A DNA stretch of 64,000 nucleotides from Luteibacter sp. SG786 (GTDB taxonomy: Bacteria > Pseudomonadota > Gammaproteobacteria > Xanthomonadales > Rhodanobacteraceae). Location of the stretch: NCBI RefSeq assembly GCF_011759605.1, contig NZ_JAAOYX010000003.1:62001-126000 (forward strand). The letters run 5' to 3'. Shown here piece after piece: positions 34,843 to 45,252 of this stretch; the stretch's first letter is position 1, and each line of letters starts with the position of its first letter. The position numbers and the translations under genes are program-made. Under the pieces are notes generated by a model that was given only the letters and a program-made list of their open reading frames with translations, had not been told where the DNA came from and did not search any database.

Positions 34843-35862
34843 GTGCCCGCGCGAAAGCTGAATCGAGCGTCTAAAGAGGCCACAGCGCCCCGCCGCAGTG
34901 CCTCTGCAGAGGACAGCGGGCGGTTCTACTACAAGGGCAATCGCCTCAAACAGCTTCGCGCCTTCGTCTATGTGACCCGACTGGGCACGTTGAGCCGGGC
35001 GGCGGAAGCGCTATTCCTGTCTCAGCCCTCGGTGAGCCTGCAGTTGAAGGCGCTGGAGCGGGAACTGGGGGCGCCACTGCTCGAGCGGACGCGGCGCCGC
35101 GTCACACTTACCGACGCGGGCGAAGCGCTCTACGAGATCGCGCGGCCGTTGGTGGAGGGCTTCGAAAACCTCGACCGCGAGTTCCACGAGAAGACGCGAG
35201 GACGGCAGGGCGGCAAGCTCACGGTGGCCGCGGGTTCCTCGACGATCCAATACCTGCTGCCGGACCTGGTGAAGGCCTATCGCGAGCGCTACCCGTCGGT
35301 GCACCTTCAGCTGGCGAATGTCACCGGGAAAGACGGGCTGGCGCTACTGCGCGCGGACGAAGCCGACATCGCCATCGGCTCGATGCTCGACGTTCCGCAG
35401 GACATTGCCTGGGCGCCGGTCTACCACTACGACCCGATGCTGATCATGCCGCCCGATCACCCGCTGGCGGCCAAGGACGACATCCACCTCGAAGACCTTT
35501 CCCCCTATGGTCTGATCCTGCCGCCTCAGCGCCTCACCACGTTTCGCCTTGTCGACATGGTGTTCCAGCAGAGGCACGTGCCGTATACCGTGGCCATCGA
35601 GGTCGGCGGGTGGGATGTCATCAAGCAGTACGTGGCGATGGGCCTCGGCATCTCCATCGTCACCGGCATCTGCATCACGGAAGCGGACAAGCAGCGGCTC
35701 GTCGTGCGCAACCTGCGCCGCTACTTTCCGCAACGCAGCTACGGCGTCGTCATGCGCAAGGGCAAGTTCCTCAGCCCCGAGGCCCGCGCCTTCATCGACC
35801 TCATCCGTCCGGGATTGCTGACGCATCGCGATTACGACGAGCCGGGGCACTCGGAGCGGTGA
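34843..35862 (+). CDS. LysR-family transcriptional regulator divergent from aceBA
   Basis: A 339-residue protein starting at GTG after GGAG. An unusual basic extension of about 30 residues precedes the winged helix (LKQLRAFVYVTRLGTLSRAAEALFLSQPSVSLQLKALE, about 36-73). A type 2 periplasmic-binding effector domain follows from about 125 to 325. Its position suggests that it controls aceBA, and it may repress its own gene. The CysB-like length and ending are notable, but the effector is unknown. Confidence 0.85.
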   Translation: MPARKLNRASKEATAPRRSASAEDSGRFYYKGNRLKQLRAFVYVTRLGTLSRAAEALFLSQPSVSLQLKALERELGAPLLERTRRRVTLTDAGEALYEIARPLVEGFENLDREFHEKTRGRQGGKLTVAAGSSTIQYLLPDLVKAYRERYPSVHLQLANVTGKDGLALLRADEADIAIGSMLDVPQDIAWAPVYHYDPMLIMPPDHPLAAKDDIHLEDLSPYGLILPPQRLTTFRLVDMVFQQRHVPYTVAIEVGGWDVIKQYVAMGLGISIVTGICITEADKQRLVVRNLRRYFPQRSYGVVMRKGKFLSPEARAFIDLIRPGLLTHRDYDEPGHSER

Positions 35863-36330
35863 TCAGGCCTGGGCGTCCAACAGGCGTCCGCTCAAGTAGT
35901 CCACCAGTCCACTGAGGCCTTCGACAGCGTCGATCGTGGCTTCGTAAATGCGAATGGCACAACGGTATTGAGCGAAGCCGGGGTCCTTGATGGTCGTGCG
36001 TGCGCGATCGAGCCAGGTCGACAAGTCCAGTGTTCCAGCGTGGTCATACGCGTAGATGGCGAGCTCGACGAACGCATCCTCGGATATGTAGCCCTCCCAA
36101 AAGAGGTTGGCGGCCAGGTCGTGAAGTTGCCTGGATTCAATCGCGTGGATGTCGGTGTTCCTTAGCCGCCCACGTATCTGGTCGGGCAGGTCTTTCTCGA
36201 CCTCGGACGGCCGGCCACGCTCGATAGGGTTGTCGCGGTAACCGAATGCGTTCGGTCGTTCCTTCTGAAGGCGCCAGCCGGGCGTTGACGCACTAGGCGA
36301 TCTCGCAATCGTACCGGTCTCGATATGCAT
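35863..36330 (-). CDS. Hypothetical protein
   Basis: A 155-residue protein I do not recognise. The start ATG at 36330 has GGAGACGAG upstream; the longer frame to 36534 lacks support. The N-terminal 45 residues look disordered and the rest predicts helices (QLHDLAANLFWEGYISEDAFVELAIYAYDH). Base composition is less GC-rich than the neighbours, which hints at recent acquisition. It converges with the LysR gene without a gap. Confidence 0.5.
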   Translation of the reverse strand: MHIETGTIARSPSASTPGWRLQKERPNAFGYRDNPIERGRPSEVEKDLPDQIRGRLRNTDIHAIESRQLHDLAANLFWEGYISEDAFVELAIYAYDHAGTLDLSTWLDRARTTIKDPGFAQYRCAIRIYEATIDAVEGLSGLVDYLSGRLLDAQA

Positions 36331-36768
36331 ACTCGTCTCCGTTACACATAGGGACGTCAGCATGTCTTGCCGGAAGGCCGCGTTCAGTCGGAGACGGGGC
36401 CATAGAGCGGGCGGTGAAATCTCGCATTGCGTCGGCAGATGGGTGTCAATTGCAGGCTTCTCCCGCGGTCTGCCGAAGAACGTTTGCAGGGCGGTGAGAC
36501 GAAGGAAGTCTTCACTTGGAATACCACCTGCCATAGCTCGTTCACGGCATCGGCTACGGGCGCTTCAATACGTGTTCGAAGACTGGTCGATGGCACCTGG
36601 CAGAATCTGACTAGCGGAATTTCGTCGCATATCGCCGATCTTGGGCCGGGCTCGTATCGAATTCTCGCAGTGAACATGTACCAAACGACGAGCACGTACT
36701 CGATCCGTCACAGGCGAGGGCTAGGCTGACCGTTCCTTTGCAGGCCGCGGCAACATCAGGTCGCCTCG
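36331..36768. other. 438-base low-GC stretch with a possible remnant frame
   Basis: An open frame on the plus strand at 36427-36729 encodes a beta-rich segment (TWNTTCHSSFTASATGAS, later GTWQNLTSG and LGPGSYRILAVN) that resembles part of a secreted beta-sandwich domain. It has no credible ribosome site. The composition differs from the flanks. It could be a gene fragment left by a rearrangement; I do not call it a functional gene. Confidence 0.35.
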
Positions 36769-37356
36769 TCAGACACCACGATGCTTGCCGCGGTACCCGC
36801 TGAACATGGCGCGGATGCGCGCCATGTCGGCGTCGGGGTCGTCGCCTGCGTTCACTAGCGGGCCTACCGTGAAGGTCTTCGTCGGGTAGTCGATGAAGAT
36901 CGGCTGGATGGGGATGCCTGAGGCGCGCGCGATGCGCAGGAAGCCGGACTTCCACTGCTGCACGGGTTTGCGCGTGCCCTCGGGTGTGATGCCCAGCCAC
37001 ATCTTTTCGTGGCTCGCGAAGCGGGCCACCATCTGGTCGACCACGTTGGTGGCCGCCGAGCGATCAATGGGGATCATGCCGAGGCGGCGGACGATCGGCC
37101 CGAAGGGGCCGTTGAGCACCTCGCGCTTGATCATCACGCCGAGATCGAGCCCCAGGGCGGATTTCATGAGCAGCCCCCACACGCCGTCCCAGTATGACGA
37201 GTGCGGCGCGCCGATCAGGATGAGTTTCGGCAGGTCGGGGAGGTTGCCGACGACACGCCAGCCGCTGAGGCCGATGGCCCAGCGGCAGAAGCTTTTCCAC
37301 CACGAGTCCGGCAGTGATGGCGCCTGCGGGGGGAGTGGCGGCGGAGCGGCACTCAC
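36769..37356 (-). CDS. Lysophospholipid acyltransferase family protein
   Basis: A 195-residue PlsC-like protein. The H-x4-D active site appears in GAPHSSYWDGVWG and the glycerol-phosphate-binding motif as GITPEGTRKP. These enzymes move an acyl chain to lysophosphatidic acid or similar acceptors at the inner membrane; the short length fits the 1-acylglycerol-3-phosphate acyltransferase-like group. A proline-rich start (SAAPPPLPPQAP) is seen. It overlaps arfB by four bases. Confidence 0.82.
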   Translation of the reverse strand: MSAAPPPLPPQAPSLPDSWWKSFCRWAIGLSGWRVVGNLPDLPKLILIGAPHSSYWDGVWGLLMKSALGLDLGVMIKREVLNGPFGPIVRRLGMIPIDRSAATNVVDQMVARFASHEKMWLGITPEGTRKPVQQWKSGFLRIARASGIPIQPIFIDYPTKTFTVGPLVNAGDDPDADMARIRAMFSGYRGKHRGV

Positions 37357-37775
37357 TCCCGGCTCCAGTCGCGCGAGCGCGTCTTCTTCGTCTGCGAGCG
37401 CTGGGCCTTGCCTGCCAGGCGGCGCTCCTTCGACGCGCGCGTGGGTTTCGTCGCCACCCGCTTCCTGGCCACCACGGTGCCTTCGCGCAGCACGTCGGCG
37501 AGGCGTTCGCGGGCGTCTTCCCGGTTGCGTGCCTGGTCACGGAAACGACGGGCCTGGATGACGAGCACGCCAGCGTCGGTCATGCGGCGGTCGCGGCGTG
37601 CGAGCAGCCGGGCGCGAACGTCGTCGGGCAGCGAAGGCGATCCGGCGACGTCGAAGCGGAGTTCCACCGCGCTTTCCGTGCGGTTCACGTGCTGGCCGCC
37701 GGGCCCGTCGGCACGCGTGAAGCGTTCGACCAGTTCGGCGTCGGGGATGGCGATGGAGCGGGTCACGATGAGCAT
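37353..37775 (-). CDS. arfB: Alternative ribosome-rescue factor ArfB (peptidyl-tRNA hydrolase)
   Basis: A 140-residue protein with the GGQ loop (RADGPGGQHVNRTES), as in class I release factors, and a basic C-terminal tail (KRVATKPTRASKERRLAGK onwards) that enters the mRNA channel. ArfB frees ribosomes stalled without a stop codon. Length and tail match E. coli YaeJ. It overlaps the acyltransferase gene downstream. Confidence 0.92.
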   Translation of the reverse strand: MLIVTRSIAIPDAELVERFTRADGPGGQHVNRTESAVELRFDVAGSPSLPDDVRARLLARRDRRMTDAGVLVIQARRFRDQARNREDARERLADVLREGTVVARKRVATKPTRASKERRLAGKAQRSQTKKTRSRDWSRE

Positions 37776-37822
37776 GTCGGGGCCGATTCTAGCAGCGTCG
37801 TTCCTTCGGACTGCCCAACGAA

Positions 37823-37850
37823 GAAGGGCGCGGCTCGCGCCGCGCCCTTC
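37823..37850 (-). terminator. Terminator hairpin after the lipoprotein gene
   Basis: On the minus strand GAAGGGCGCGGC-GCGA-GCCGCGCCCTTC is a perfect 12-bp stem followed by TTCGTT, 20 bases past the lipoprotein stop. Confidence 0.75.
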
Positions 37851-37870
37851 CCGGTCGACCTGGAAAGGCC

Positions 37871-38473
37871 TTACTTTTTCTTGATCTCGAAGGCCTCGTT
37901 GCCCACGGCCTGGCCGTTAAGCGAGACGGTGACCTTGTACTTGCCTTCCGGCCATTCGTTCGGATTCTGGATCTTGAACGTGGTGACCGCCGGGCCGTCG
38001 GTGCTGATCGACTGGCTGATGTCGCTCACGGTGGTGGTGGTCTCGCCGTCCTGGTAGGTCCACTTGGCGTTCAGCGTGGCGCCGGCCGTGGTGCCTTCGG
38101 TGGCTACGGAGGCGTAGATCGTCTTCTCGGTCGGGGAGAAGGTGGTCTTTTCCTTCGACACCTTCTTGTCGCTACCGACGGCGCTGCCCAGCGTGACGGA
38201 ACCGACCTTCAGCGTGTCGGCGACGGCAGGAGCGGCCGGGGCGGCGGCCGGCTGCGCGGCAGGAGCGGGTGCGGCCGGCGTGGCGGCGGCAGCGGCGGTG
38301 CCGGTCGCGGCCGGAGCCGTGGCCGTGGGGGCCGCGGCGGGAGCCGTCGGCGCCGTGGAGGCGGCGGCGGGCGCGGTGTTCTGCTGCTCTTCCTTCTTGC
38401 CGCAGGCGGTAAGGACCAGCAGACCGGCCACGGTGGCCGTGCAGAGAGCGGACGAGCGGAAGGAAAGCTTCAT
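37871..38473 (-). CDS. Putative lipoprotein with Ala/Pro/Thr linker
   Basis: A 200-residue protein. The signal peptide ends in the lipobox LVLTAC-GKK, so Cys24 is probably lipidated. A low-complexity Ala/Pro/Thr stretch (about 33-85) leads to a beta-rich domain (about 88-200) ending NEWPEGKYKVTVSLNGQAVG, which resembles immunoglobulin-like folds. No enzyme motif is seen. A strong terminator follows. Confidence 0.65.
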   Translation of the reverse strand: MKLSFRSSALCTATVAGLLVLTACGKKEEQQNTAPAAASTAPTAPAAAPTATAPAATGTAAAAATPAAPAPAAQPAAAPAAPAVADTLKVGSVTLGSAVGSDKKVSKEKTTFSPTEKTIYASVATEGTTAGATLNAKWTYQDGETTTTVSDISQSISTDGPAVTTFKIQNPNEWPEGKYKVTVSLNGQAVGNEAFEIKKK

Positions 38474-38602
38474 GTTCTGGATTCCGGGATGGCTTGTCGG
38501 GTTCTAACGAGGCGTTGGAGGGGCAACCCCCTCGGCCGCCGCAGGGTACAGGCTACACAACTAAAGGCAAGACCAATGAAGAGCGCATGAACACCTCGTT
38601 CA

Positions 38603-39430
38603 TCATTGCCGCGCTCCGCGCGGGTTTCCGGGGACGGACGCCGGATCGGTGCTACGGAACGGATTGATGTCCAGGCCGCCACGGCGCGTATAGCGTGCGT
38701 ACACCGACAGCGCCTCGGGCGCGCAGCGCGCGCTCACGTCCATGAAAATGCGTTCGACACACTGTTCGTGAAATTCGCTGTGCTCGCGGAACGAGACGAG
38801 GTAGCGCAAGAGCCCTTCGCGGTCCATCGGACGGCCCGTGTAGGCGATCTGCACGCTGCCCCAGTCCGGCTGGCCCGTGACCGGGCAATTGGAACGCAGC
38901 AGGTGGGATACCAGCACCTCGCGCACATGGCCTTCGTGCGTACCGAGGAAGTCGGGCCTGGGCGGGCCGTAGCTGTCGACGTCGAGTTCCAGCGCGTCGA
39001 GGAGGATGCCCTCCGGTTCGCCGAGCACGGTGCCGTCCAGTTCCCCCGGGGAGCGAAGCGTCACGGCGACCGGACCGCCGGCGGCGGCGGAGAGGTCGCG
39101 AACCAGCGTGTCGCGCACGAGCTCAGCATGGGCGATTCGTTCTTGTGCAAAGCCGTTCAGGTAGAGCTTGAAGGACTTCGACTCGACGATGTTCGGCGTG
39201 CCCGCCGGAAACCGGAATTCCGCCACGGCCACCACGGGCTTGCCGCGTGCGTCGAGCCACGAAAGCTCGTAGCCGTTCCAGATGTCGACGCCGTGGAACG
39301 GGAGGGCGGCGCCGGAGACACCGATCTCGTCCCGCTTGCCTTGGCGCGGAATGGGAAAGAGCAGCCCGGCGTCGTAGCGGTCGGCGTAGACGGTGGACTT
39401 GCCCAGCGGCGAATGTTCAGGGGACGACAT
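38603..39430 (-). CDS. queF: NADPH-dependent 7-cyano-7-deazaguanine reductase
   Basis: A 275-residue long-form Que[11 protein letters not shown] at about 88-97 is the NADPH-site signature, and the catalytic cysteine lies in [13 protein letters not shown]. It reduces preQ0 to preQ1 for queuosine in tRNA. The ATG at 39430 gives the family start [20 protein letters not shown]. An ATG at 39460 with AAGG upstream would add ten residues. Confidence 0.93.
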   Translation of the reverse strand: MSSPEHSPLGKSTVYADRYDAGLLFPIPRQGKRDEIGVSGAALPFHGVDIWNGYELSWLDARGKPVVAVAEFRFPAGTPNIVESKSFKLYLNGFAQERIAHAELVRDTLVRDLSAAAGGPVAVTLRSPGELDGTVLGEPEGILLDALELDVDSYGPPRPDFLGTHEGHVREVLVSHLLRSNCPVTGQPDWGSVQIAYTGRPMDREGLLRYLVSFREHSEFHEQCVERIFMDVSARCAPEALSVYARYTRRGGLDINPFRSTDPASVPGNPRGARQ

Positions 39431-39485
39431 GGCGGTTTGCTGCTGCGAACAAACCGCCATTATAAGGCCTTACGCCGACAAGGAC

Positions 39486-40474
<989 letters not shown>

Positions 40475-40478
<4 letters not shown>

Positions 40479-40924
40479 GCGTGTTTCCTTCGGTTCGAGG
40501 GGGTGGCCGCCGGCGCCACCGCGACGGGCGGTTCGGCGGGGGAGGGGAGGGGTTCGTCCGGGTAGATCGAGCGATAGAGCGCGATCTTCTCGTCGAGCCG
40601 CGCGATCGTCTCGGTCAGGTCCACCAGTTGCGCGCGCAGCTTCGTGGCGTGCCTGGCCAGCAGGTCGCCGCGTTCGCGAATGCTTTCGGGCGTTTCGCCC
40701 AGGCGCCGCAGGCGCACGTACTCCTGAATGTCGCGCATGGACATTCCCGTGCAGCGCAGCTTCAGCACGAAGTGGATGAACCGCATCTCGGCTTCGCCAT
40801 AGACCCGCTGTCCGCCACGCCGCGGTACCGGGTCGATGAGGCCGATCTGTTCGTAATAACGCAGTGTGTGCGTCGTGAGGCCGGTGGCGAGGGCGGCCTC
40901 GGCAATGGTCTTGGACTCGGGCAT
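40475..40924 (-). CDS. MerR-family transcriptional regulator
   Basis: A 149-residue protein. [28 protein letters not shown] at about 5-32 is the MerR winged helix with the R-Y-Y-E signature, followed by a dimer coiled coil ([19 protein letters not shown]). No metal-binding cysteines are present, so it is more like the aldehyde- or oxidant-sensing YyaN/AdhR subgroup. It precedes and overlaps an aldo/keto reductase gene. Confidence 0.87.
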
Positions 40925-41026
40925 ACCGAAAGCCTACGCCTTCGAGTGCGCTCTAAGTCAACAGCGGGCACGCAGCGGCGGCTTGGACCGTTGCCTCGCC
41001 GCCATGGCCGCTGCTACAGGGGCGGC

Positions 41027-41449
41027 TCAAGCCTGGGGGGCGGAATCCACCGGGGTCGGCTTCAGGTCGCTGTCGAGGGCGATCATCGTGAAGGTGCCGC
41101 GTGTGCAGAGCTCGCGGGCACCGGTCAGGAGTTCCTCGGTGAACATGGCGACGTCGACCTTCATCGACGTGCGCCCCACCGATACCACCGTGGCGACCAG
41201 CTCCACCATCTGGCCCTTCCGTACCGGGACGTGGAAATCCACCTGTTCGGAACGTGCCGTGACCACCACCTTGCGCGAGTAGCGCGAGGCGGCGAGGAAG
41301 GCCGCCTTGTCCATCCATGCCAGCGCCTGGCCGCCGAACAGCGTGCCGAGGTGGTTGGTGTGGTCGGGAAAGACGATCTCGAGGACACGAGCCTCGGTCG
41401 GGCGGGCGATGGGGAGCATGGGGGCGTTGTCGGTCATGATGGCGCCCAT
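41027..41449 (-). CDS. Acyl-CoA thioesterase (YciA-like hotdog)
   Basis: A 140-residue hotdog protein. The motif PDHTNHLGTLFGGQALAWMDKAAFLAA has the N-x-x-G-x-x-F-GG-x-x-x-x-x-M-D pattern of YciA/BACH thioesterases, which hydrolyse acyl-CoAs in the cytoplasm. An ATG four codons in (41437) is the more likely start by similarity. It is followed by nrdB in the same direction, but coding is separated by a gap. Confidence 0.85.
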   Translation of the reverse strand: MGAIMTDNAPMLPIARPTEARVLEIVFPDHTNHLGTLFGGQALAWMDKAAFLAASRYSRKVVVTARSEQVDFHVPVRKGQMVELVATVVSVGRTSMKVDVAMFTEELLTGARELCTRGTFTMIALDSDLKPTPVDSAPQA

Positions 41450-41474
41450 TCTACCGCTCCGGGCGCCACGGGGC

Positions 41475-42503
41475 TCAGAACGCCTGATCGAACGCTACCT
41501 CTCCCTGCACGCCCACCTGGTACGAGGACACGCGGCGCTCGAAGAAGTTGGTGAGTTCCTGCACGTCCTGCAGGTCCATGAAGTCGAACGGGTTCTTCGC
41601 GCCGTACTTCTTCGGCATGTCCAGCTGCACCAGGCGCTGGTCGGCGCAGTACTCCAGGTACTGGCGCATGTCGGCGACGGAGAGGCCGGCCACGCCGCCG
41701 GACAGCACGTCCTGGGCGAACTGCGTCTCGCAGGCGATGGCGTCTTCCAGCATGGCCTCTACCTGCATGCGCATGTCGGCGTCGAACAGGTCGGGTTCCT
41801 GCTCGCGCACGGTGCGCACCACCTCGAACGCGAACGCCATGTGGCCCGACTCGTCGCGGAACACCCAGTTGGTGCCCGAGGCAAGGCCATGCAGCAGCCC
41901 ACGGGAACGGAGGTAATAGACATAGGCGAACGCGGCGAAGAAGAACAGTCCCTCGATGCAGGCGGCGAAGCAGATCAGGTTGAGCAGGAACTGCCGGCGG
42001 TGCTCGCGCGTTTCCAGGCGGTTGAGGTTCTGGATCGAGTCGATCCACTTGAAGCAGAACTCGCCCTTCTGGCGGATCGAAGGAATGCTCTCGATGGCGG
42101 CGAACGCCTTGTTCCGCTCGGCAGGCTCGGGGATATAGGTGTCCAGCAGGGTGAGATAGAACTGCACGTGCAGCGCTTCCTCGTACAGCTGGCGCGACAG
42201 GAACATGCGCGCCTCCGGCGAGTTCACGTGCTGGTACAGGTTCAGCACCAGGTTGTTCGACACGATGGTGTCGCCGGTGGCGAAGAACGCCACGAGCCGA
42301 TGGATCAGGTGGCGGTCCGCGTCCGACATCTTCGCTTTCAGGTCGGTCACGTCCAGCGAGAAATCCACTTCTTCCACCGTCCACGTATTGCGGATGGCGG
42401 CGCGGTACATCTCGTAGAACTGCGGGTACTTCATCGGCCGCAGGGTGAGCTCGAAGCCGGGGTCGAGAATGTGGGTGTCGCGGGTGACGGGAGAAACGGA
42501 CAT
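41475..42503 (-). CDS. nrdB: Ribonucleotide reductase class Ia, small subunit
   Basis: A 342-residue ferritin-like protein with EEVDFSLDVTDLKAKMS near the N-terminus and the iron-ligand helices EEALHVQFY and RDESGHMAFAFEV. It holds the diiron-tyrosyl radical used by NrdA. It lies 61 bases after nrdA, with a REP-like palindrome in the gap. Confidence 0.93.
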   Translation of the reverse strand: MSVSPVTRDTHILDPGFELTLRPMKYPQFYEMYRAAIRNTWTVEEVDFSLDVTDLKAKMSDADRHLIHRLVAFFATGDTIVSNNLVLNLYQHVNSPEARMFLSRQLYEEALHVQFYLTLLDTYIPEPAERNKAFAAIESIPSIRQKGEFCFKWIDSIQNLNRLETREHRRQFLLNLICFAACIEGLFFFAAFAYVYYLRSRGLLHGLASGTNWVFRDESGHMAFAFEVVRTVREQEPDLFDADMRMQVEAMLEDAIACETQFAQDVLSGGVAGLSVADMRQYLEYCADQRLVQLDMPKKYGAKNPFDFMDLQDVQELTNFFERRVSSYQVGVQGEVAFDQAF

Positions 42504-42529
42504 CGCATTACCTCTTAAGATCGGTTCGG

Positions 42530-42556
42530 TAGGAGCGCGCCCTGCGCGCGCTCCTA
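42530..42556. repeat. REP-like palindrome between nrdA and nrdB
   Basis: TAGGAGCGCG and CGCGCTCCTA face each other across a short GC-rich loop. The same GTAGGAGCGCG unit recurs in the repeat cluster at 62031, so it is a dispersed element and not an nrd-specific signal. It may alter the NrdA:NrdB ratio by stabilising the upstream mRNA. Confidence 0.7.
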
Positions 42557-42564
42557 CAGGTCGG

Positions 42565-45084
42565 TTACTGGCAGGCTTCGCAGTACTCGGGGTTCTCGAG
42601 CGAGCAGAACACGGCCGCCTCGGCCTGTTCCTGTGCGTCGACGACCGGTGCCACCGGCGTCGGCGCTGCGGCCGACGAACTCACCGTGGTCTTCGCGATG
42701 CGCGTGGCCGGGCGCGAGCGCAGGTAGTACGTAGTCTTGATGCCCGCCTTCCAGGCATACATGTACATCGAGGAAAGCTGCCCGATGTTCGGGTTCTCCA
42801 TGAACAGGTTGAGCGACTGGCTCTGGTCGATGTAGGCGCCGCGGGCCGCGGCGAGATCGATCAGCGCCTTCTGCGGCAGTTCCCAGGTGGTGCGGTACAC
42901 ACTGCGCAGTTCGGCGGGGATGACCGAAATGCCCTGCACCGAACCTTCGGCCAGCTTGATCTGGTCGCGGATCTCCGACGTCCACAGGCCCAGCGTCTTC
43001 AGTTCTTCCACGAGGTAGCGGTTCACCACCAGGAAGTCGCCCGACAGCGTCTCGCGCTTGAACAGGTTGGACACCTGCGGCTCGATGCACTCGTAGCAGC
43101 CGGCGATGGAGGCGATGGTGGCCGTGGGCGCGATGGCGATCAGCAACGAATTGCGCAGGCCCTTGGCCTTGATCTTCTCGCGCAGTTGGGCCCAGCGGTC
43201 GTCCTTGCCGGTGGGTGTCGCAGCGGGCCAGTAGTCGAACTGGAGTTCGCCGTTTGCCGCGCGGCTTTCGTCGAAACCGGGGTGCGGGCCGTCACGCTCC
43301 GCGATCTCGTTGGACATCGACAGCGCGTGGAAGTAGATCTCTTCCGCGATCCGCGTGGACAGGGCGCGCGCCTCGTCCGAGTCGAAAGGCAGGCGCAGCT
43401 TGAAGAACACGTCCTGCAGGCCCATGACGCCAAGGCCCACCGGGCGCCACTTCATGTTCGCCGTCTTCGCCGTCGCGATGGGATAGAAGTTCAGGTCGAT
43501 CACGCGGTTGAGCTGGCGCACCGCGGTGCGCACGGTCGTGGCAAGCTTTTCGTAGTCGAACTGTCCATCCACCACGTGCCGGGCGAGATTGATCGAACCG
43601 AGATTGCACACCGCCGTCTCGTTCTCGTTGGTCACCTCGAGGATCTCGGTGCACAGGTTCGACAGGTGGATCACGTTCTTCGGCAGCGCCGTCTGGTTGC
43701 TGGTGGCGTTCGAACGGTCCTTGAAGGTCATCCAGCCGTTGCCGGTCTGGGCCAGCGAACGCAGCATGCGCGCGTAGAGTTCGCGGGCCTTGATCGTCTT
43801 CGCGGCCAGACCGTCGGCCTCTGCCTTCTCGTAGGCGGCATCGAACGCGGGGCCCCAGGTGTCCACGAAGTGCGGCACGATCTTGGGATCGAACAGCGAC
43901 CAGTCGCCGTCCGCTTCCACGCGGCGCATGAACAGGTCGGGCACCCAGTTCGCGAGGTTCAGATTATGCGTGCGGCGCGCATCGTCGCCGGTGTTCTCGC
44001 GCAGTTCGAGGAATTCCTCGATGTCCGCGTGCCAGGATTCGAGGTACACGCAGGCCGCGCCTTTGCGCTTTCCGCCCTGGTTCACGGCAGCCACGGAAGC
44101 GTCGAGCGTCTTCAGCCACGGCACCAGGCCGTTGGAGTGCCCGTTGGTGCCCTTGATCAGGGAGCCGCGCGAGCGGATGCGCGAGTACGCGAGGCCGATG
44201 CCACCGGCGAACTTCGACAGTTGCGCCACGTCGCCGTACTTCGCGTAGATCGATTCCAGGGCGTCCTGCGGGGAATCCAGGAGGAAGCACGACGACAGCT
44301 GCTCGTGCGACGTGCCGGCGTTGAACAGCGTCGGCGAGCTGGCCAGGTACTCCAGCGAAGAGAGCATGCGGTACAGCTCCAGCGTCTCGGCCACATCGTT
44401 CCCACCGAGCGCGCAGGCGATGCGCATGAAGAAGTACTGCGGTGTCTCGATCACGAAACGCTTCGTCGGATGGCGAAGGAGGTAGCGGTCGTACACCGTG
44501 CGCAGCCCGAAGTACTCGAAACGGCGCGATGCGGTCAGGTCGATCGCATCGTTGAGCTTGCGCGCGTTCACCTGCACGAAGTCGCGCAGGCGGTCGTTGA
44601 GGATACCCAGTTCGAACCCGGTGGCGATCGACTGCGAGAAGGAATGGATGTCCTGCCCCGACACTTCCTTGTCGATGAAGGCTGCGAGCAGCCGGGCGGC
44701 GAGCTGGCCGTATTCCGGCTCCTCGGCGGTCAGCGCCGCGGCAGTGCGGATGGAGAGCTGGTCCAGTTCCTGCGTGCTGGCGCCGTCGTAGAGCCCGCCG
44801 ATCGTCTTGAGCGCCACGCGCATCGGATCGACCGCGTAGAGGCCATCGGCGCTGCGCGTCACCGCGCGCACGATCTTGTTCACGTCGACGATCTCGTGCC
44901 CGCCGTTGCGCTTGGTCACGCGCATCTGGCCCGGATTGTGTGGCGGGGTCAGGGCGAAGGCTGGCGGCGGGTCGTTGTGGTAGCCGGCGGCGGGAGGTGT
45001 CCCGTTCGTCGCGACGGCGGTAGGGGTGATGACGGCATCGGCCGTCGCGGTGCGCTCGTGCGCTGCGGAATCCATCGTGGTCAT
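42565..45084 (-). CDS. nrdA: Ribonucleotide reductase class Ia, large subunit
   Basis: An 839-residue enzyme. An ATP-cone allosteric domain (MRVTKRNGGHEIVDVNKIVR, from about residue 54) follows a low-complexity head of about 50 residues. The catalytic barrel contains NLCTEILEVTNENETAVCNLGSINLA, split here around residue 480, and the C-terminal pair CEAC that passes electrons from thioredoxin. It makes dNDPs from NDPs aerobically. A cobalamin riboswitch upstream suggests repression when B12 is plentiful, as where a B12-dependent class II enzyme also exists. No strong ribosome site precedes the ATG at 45084. Confidence 0.93.
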   Translation of the reverse strand: MTTMDSAAHERTATADAVITPTAVATNGTPPAAGYHNDPPPAFALTPPHNPGQMRVTKRNGGHEIVDVNKIVRAVTRSADGLYAVDPMRVALKTIGGLYDGASTQELDQLSIRTAAALTAEEPEYGQLAARLLAAFIDKEVSGQDIHSFSQSIATGFELGILNDRLRDFVQVNARKLNDAIDLTASRRFEYFGLRTVYDRYLLRHPTKRFVIETPQYFFMRIACALGGNDVAETLELYRMLSSLEYLASSPTLFNAGTSHEQLSSCFLLDSPQDALESIYAKYGDVAQLSKFAGGIGLAYSRIRSRGSLIKGTNGHSNGLVPWLKTLDASVAAVNQGGKRKGAACVYLESWHADIEEFLELRENTGDDARRTHNLNLANWVPDLFMRRVEADGDWSLFDPKIVPHFVDTWGPAFDAAYEKAEADGLAAKTIKARELYARMLRSLAQTGNGWMTFKDRSNATSNQTALPKNVIHLSNLCTEILEVTNENETAVCNLGSINLARHVVDGQFDYEKLATTVRTAVRQLNRVIDLNFYPIATAKTANMKWRPVGLGVMGLQDVFFKLRLPFDSDEARALSTRIAEEIYFHALSMSNEIAERDGPHPGFDESRAANGELQFDYWPAATPTGKDDRWAQLREKIKAKGLRNSLLIAIAPTATIASIAGCYECIEPQVSNLFKRETLSGDFLVVNRYLVEELKTLGLWTSEIRDQIKLAEGSVQGISVIPAELRSVYRTTWELPQKALIDLAAARGAYIDQSQSLNLFMENPNIGQLSSMYMYAWKAGIKTTYYLRSRPATRIAKTTVSSSAAAPTPVAPVVDAQEQAEAAVFCSLENPEYCEACQ

Positions 45085-45223
45085 GAGTGGCGTGCCCCGG
45101 GGCCAGGTTCAAACTCCCGTTCCCTCGGACGGGGCTCGAAGCGACGGCAACACGGGACGGGCCGGGACGGAGCGCGCTGGGCGGCTCCGGTCCGCGACGT
45201 GCCTCCCCGCGGAAGCCGTCACT

Positions 45224-45252
45224 GCAATCGCTGCCGACAAGGCACCGATTGC
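45224..45252 (-). promoter_or_regulatory. Stem just after the riboswitch (candidate expression platform)
   Basis: GCAATCG (45224-45230) and CGATTGC (45246-45252) form a 7-bp stem directly downstream of the B12 box in the minus-strand transcript. It could link ligand binding to termination or leader folding. Confidence 0.45.

Noticed and set aside
36427-36729. A functional gene for the beta-rich 100-residue frame
   Set aside because: It lacks a credible start and ribosome site; it was kept only as a possible remnant in the gap entry.
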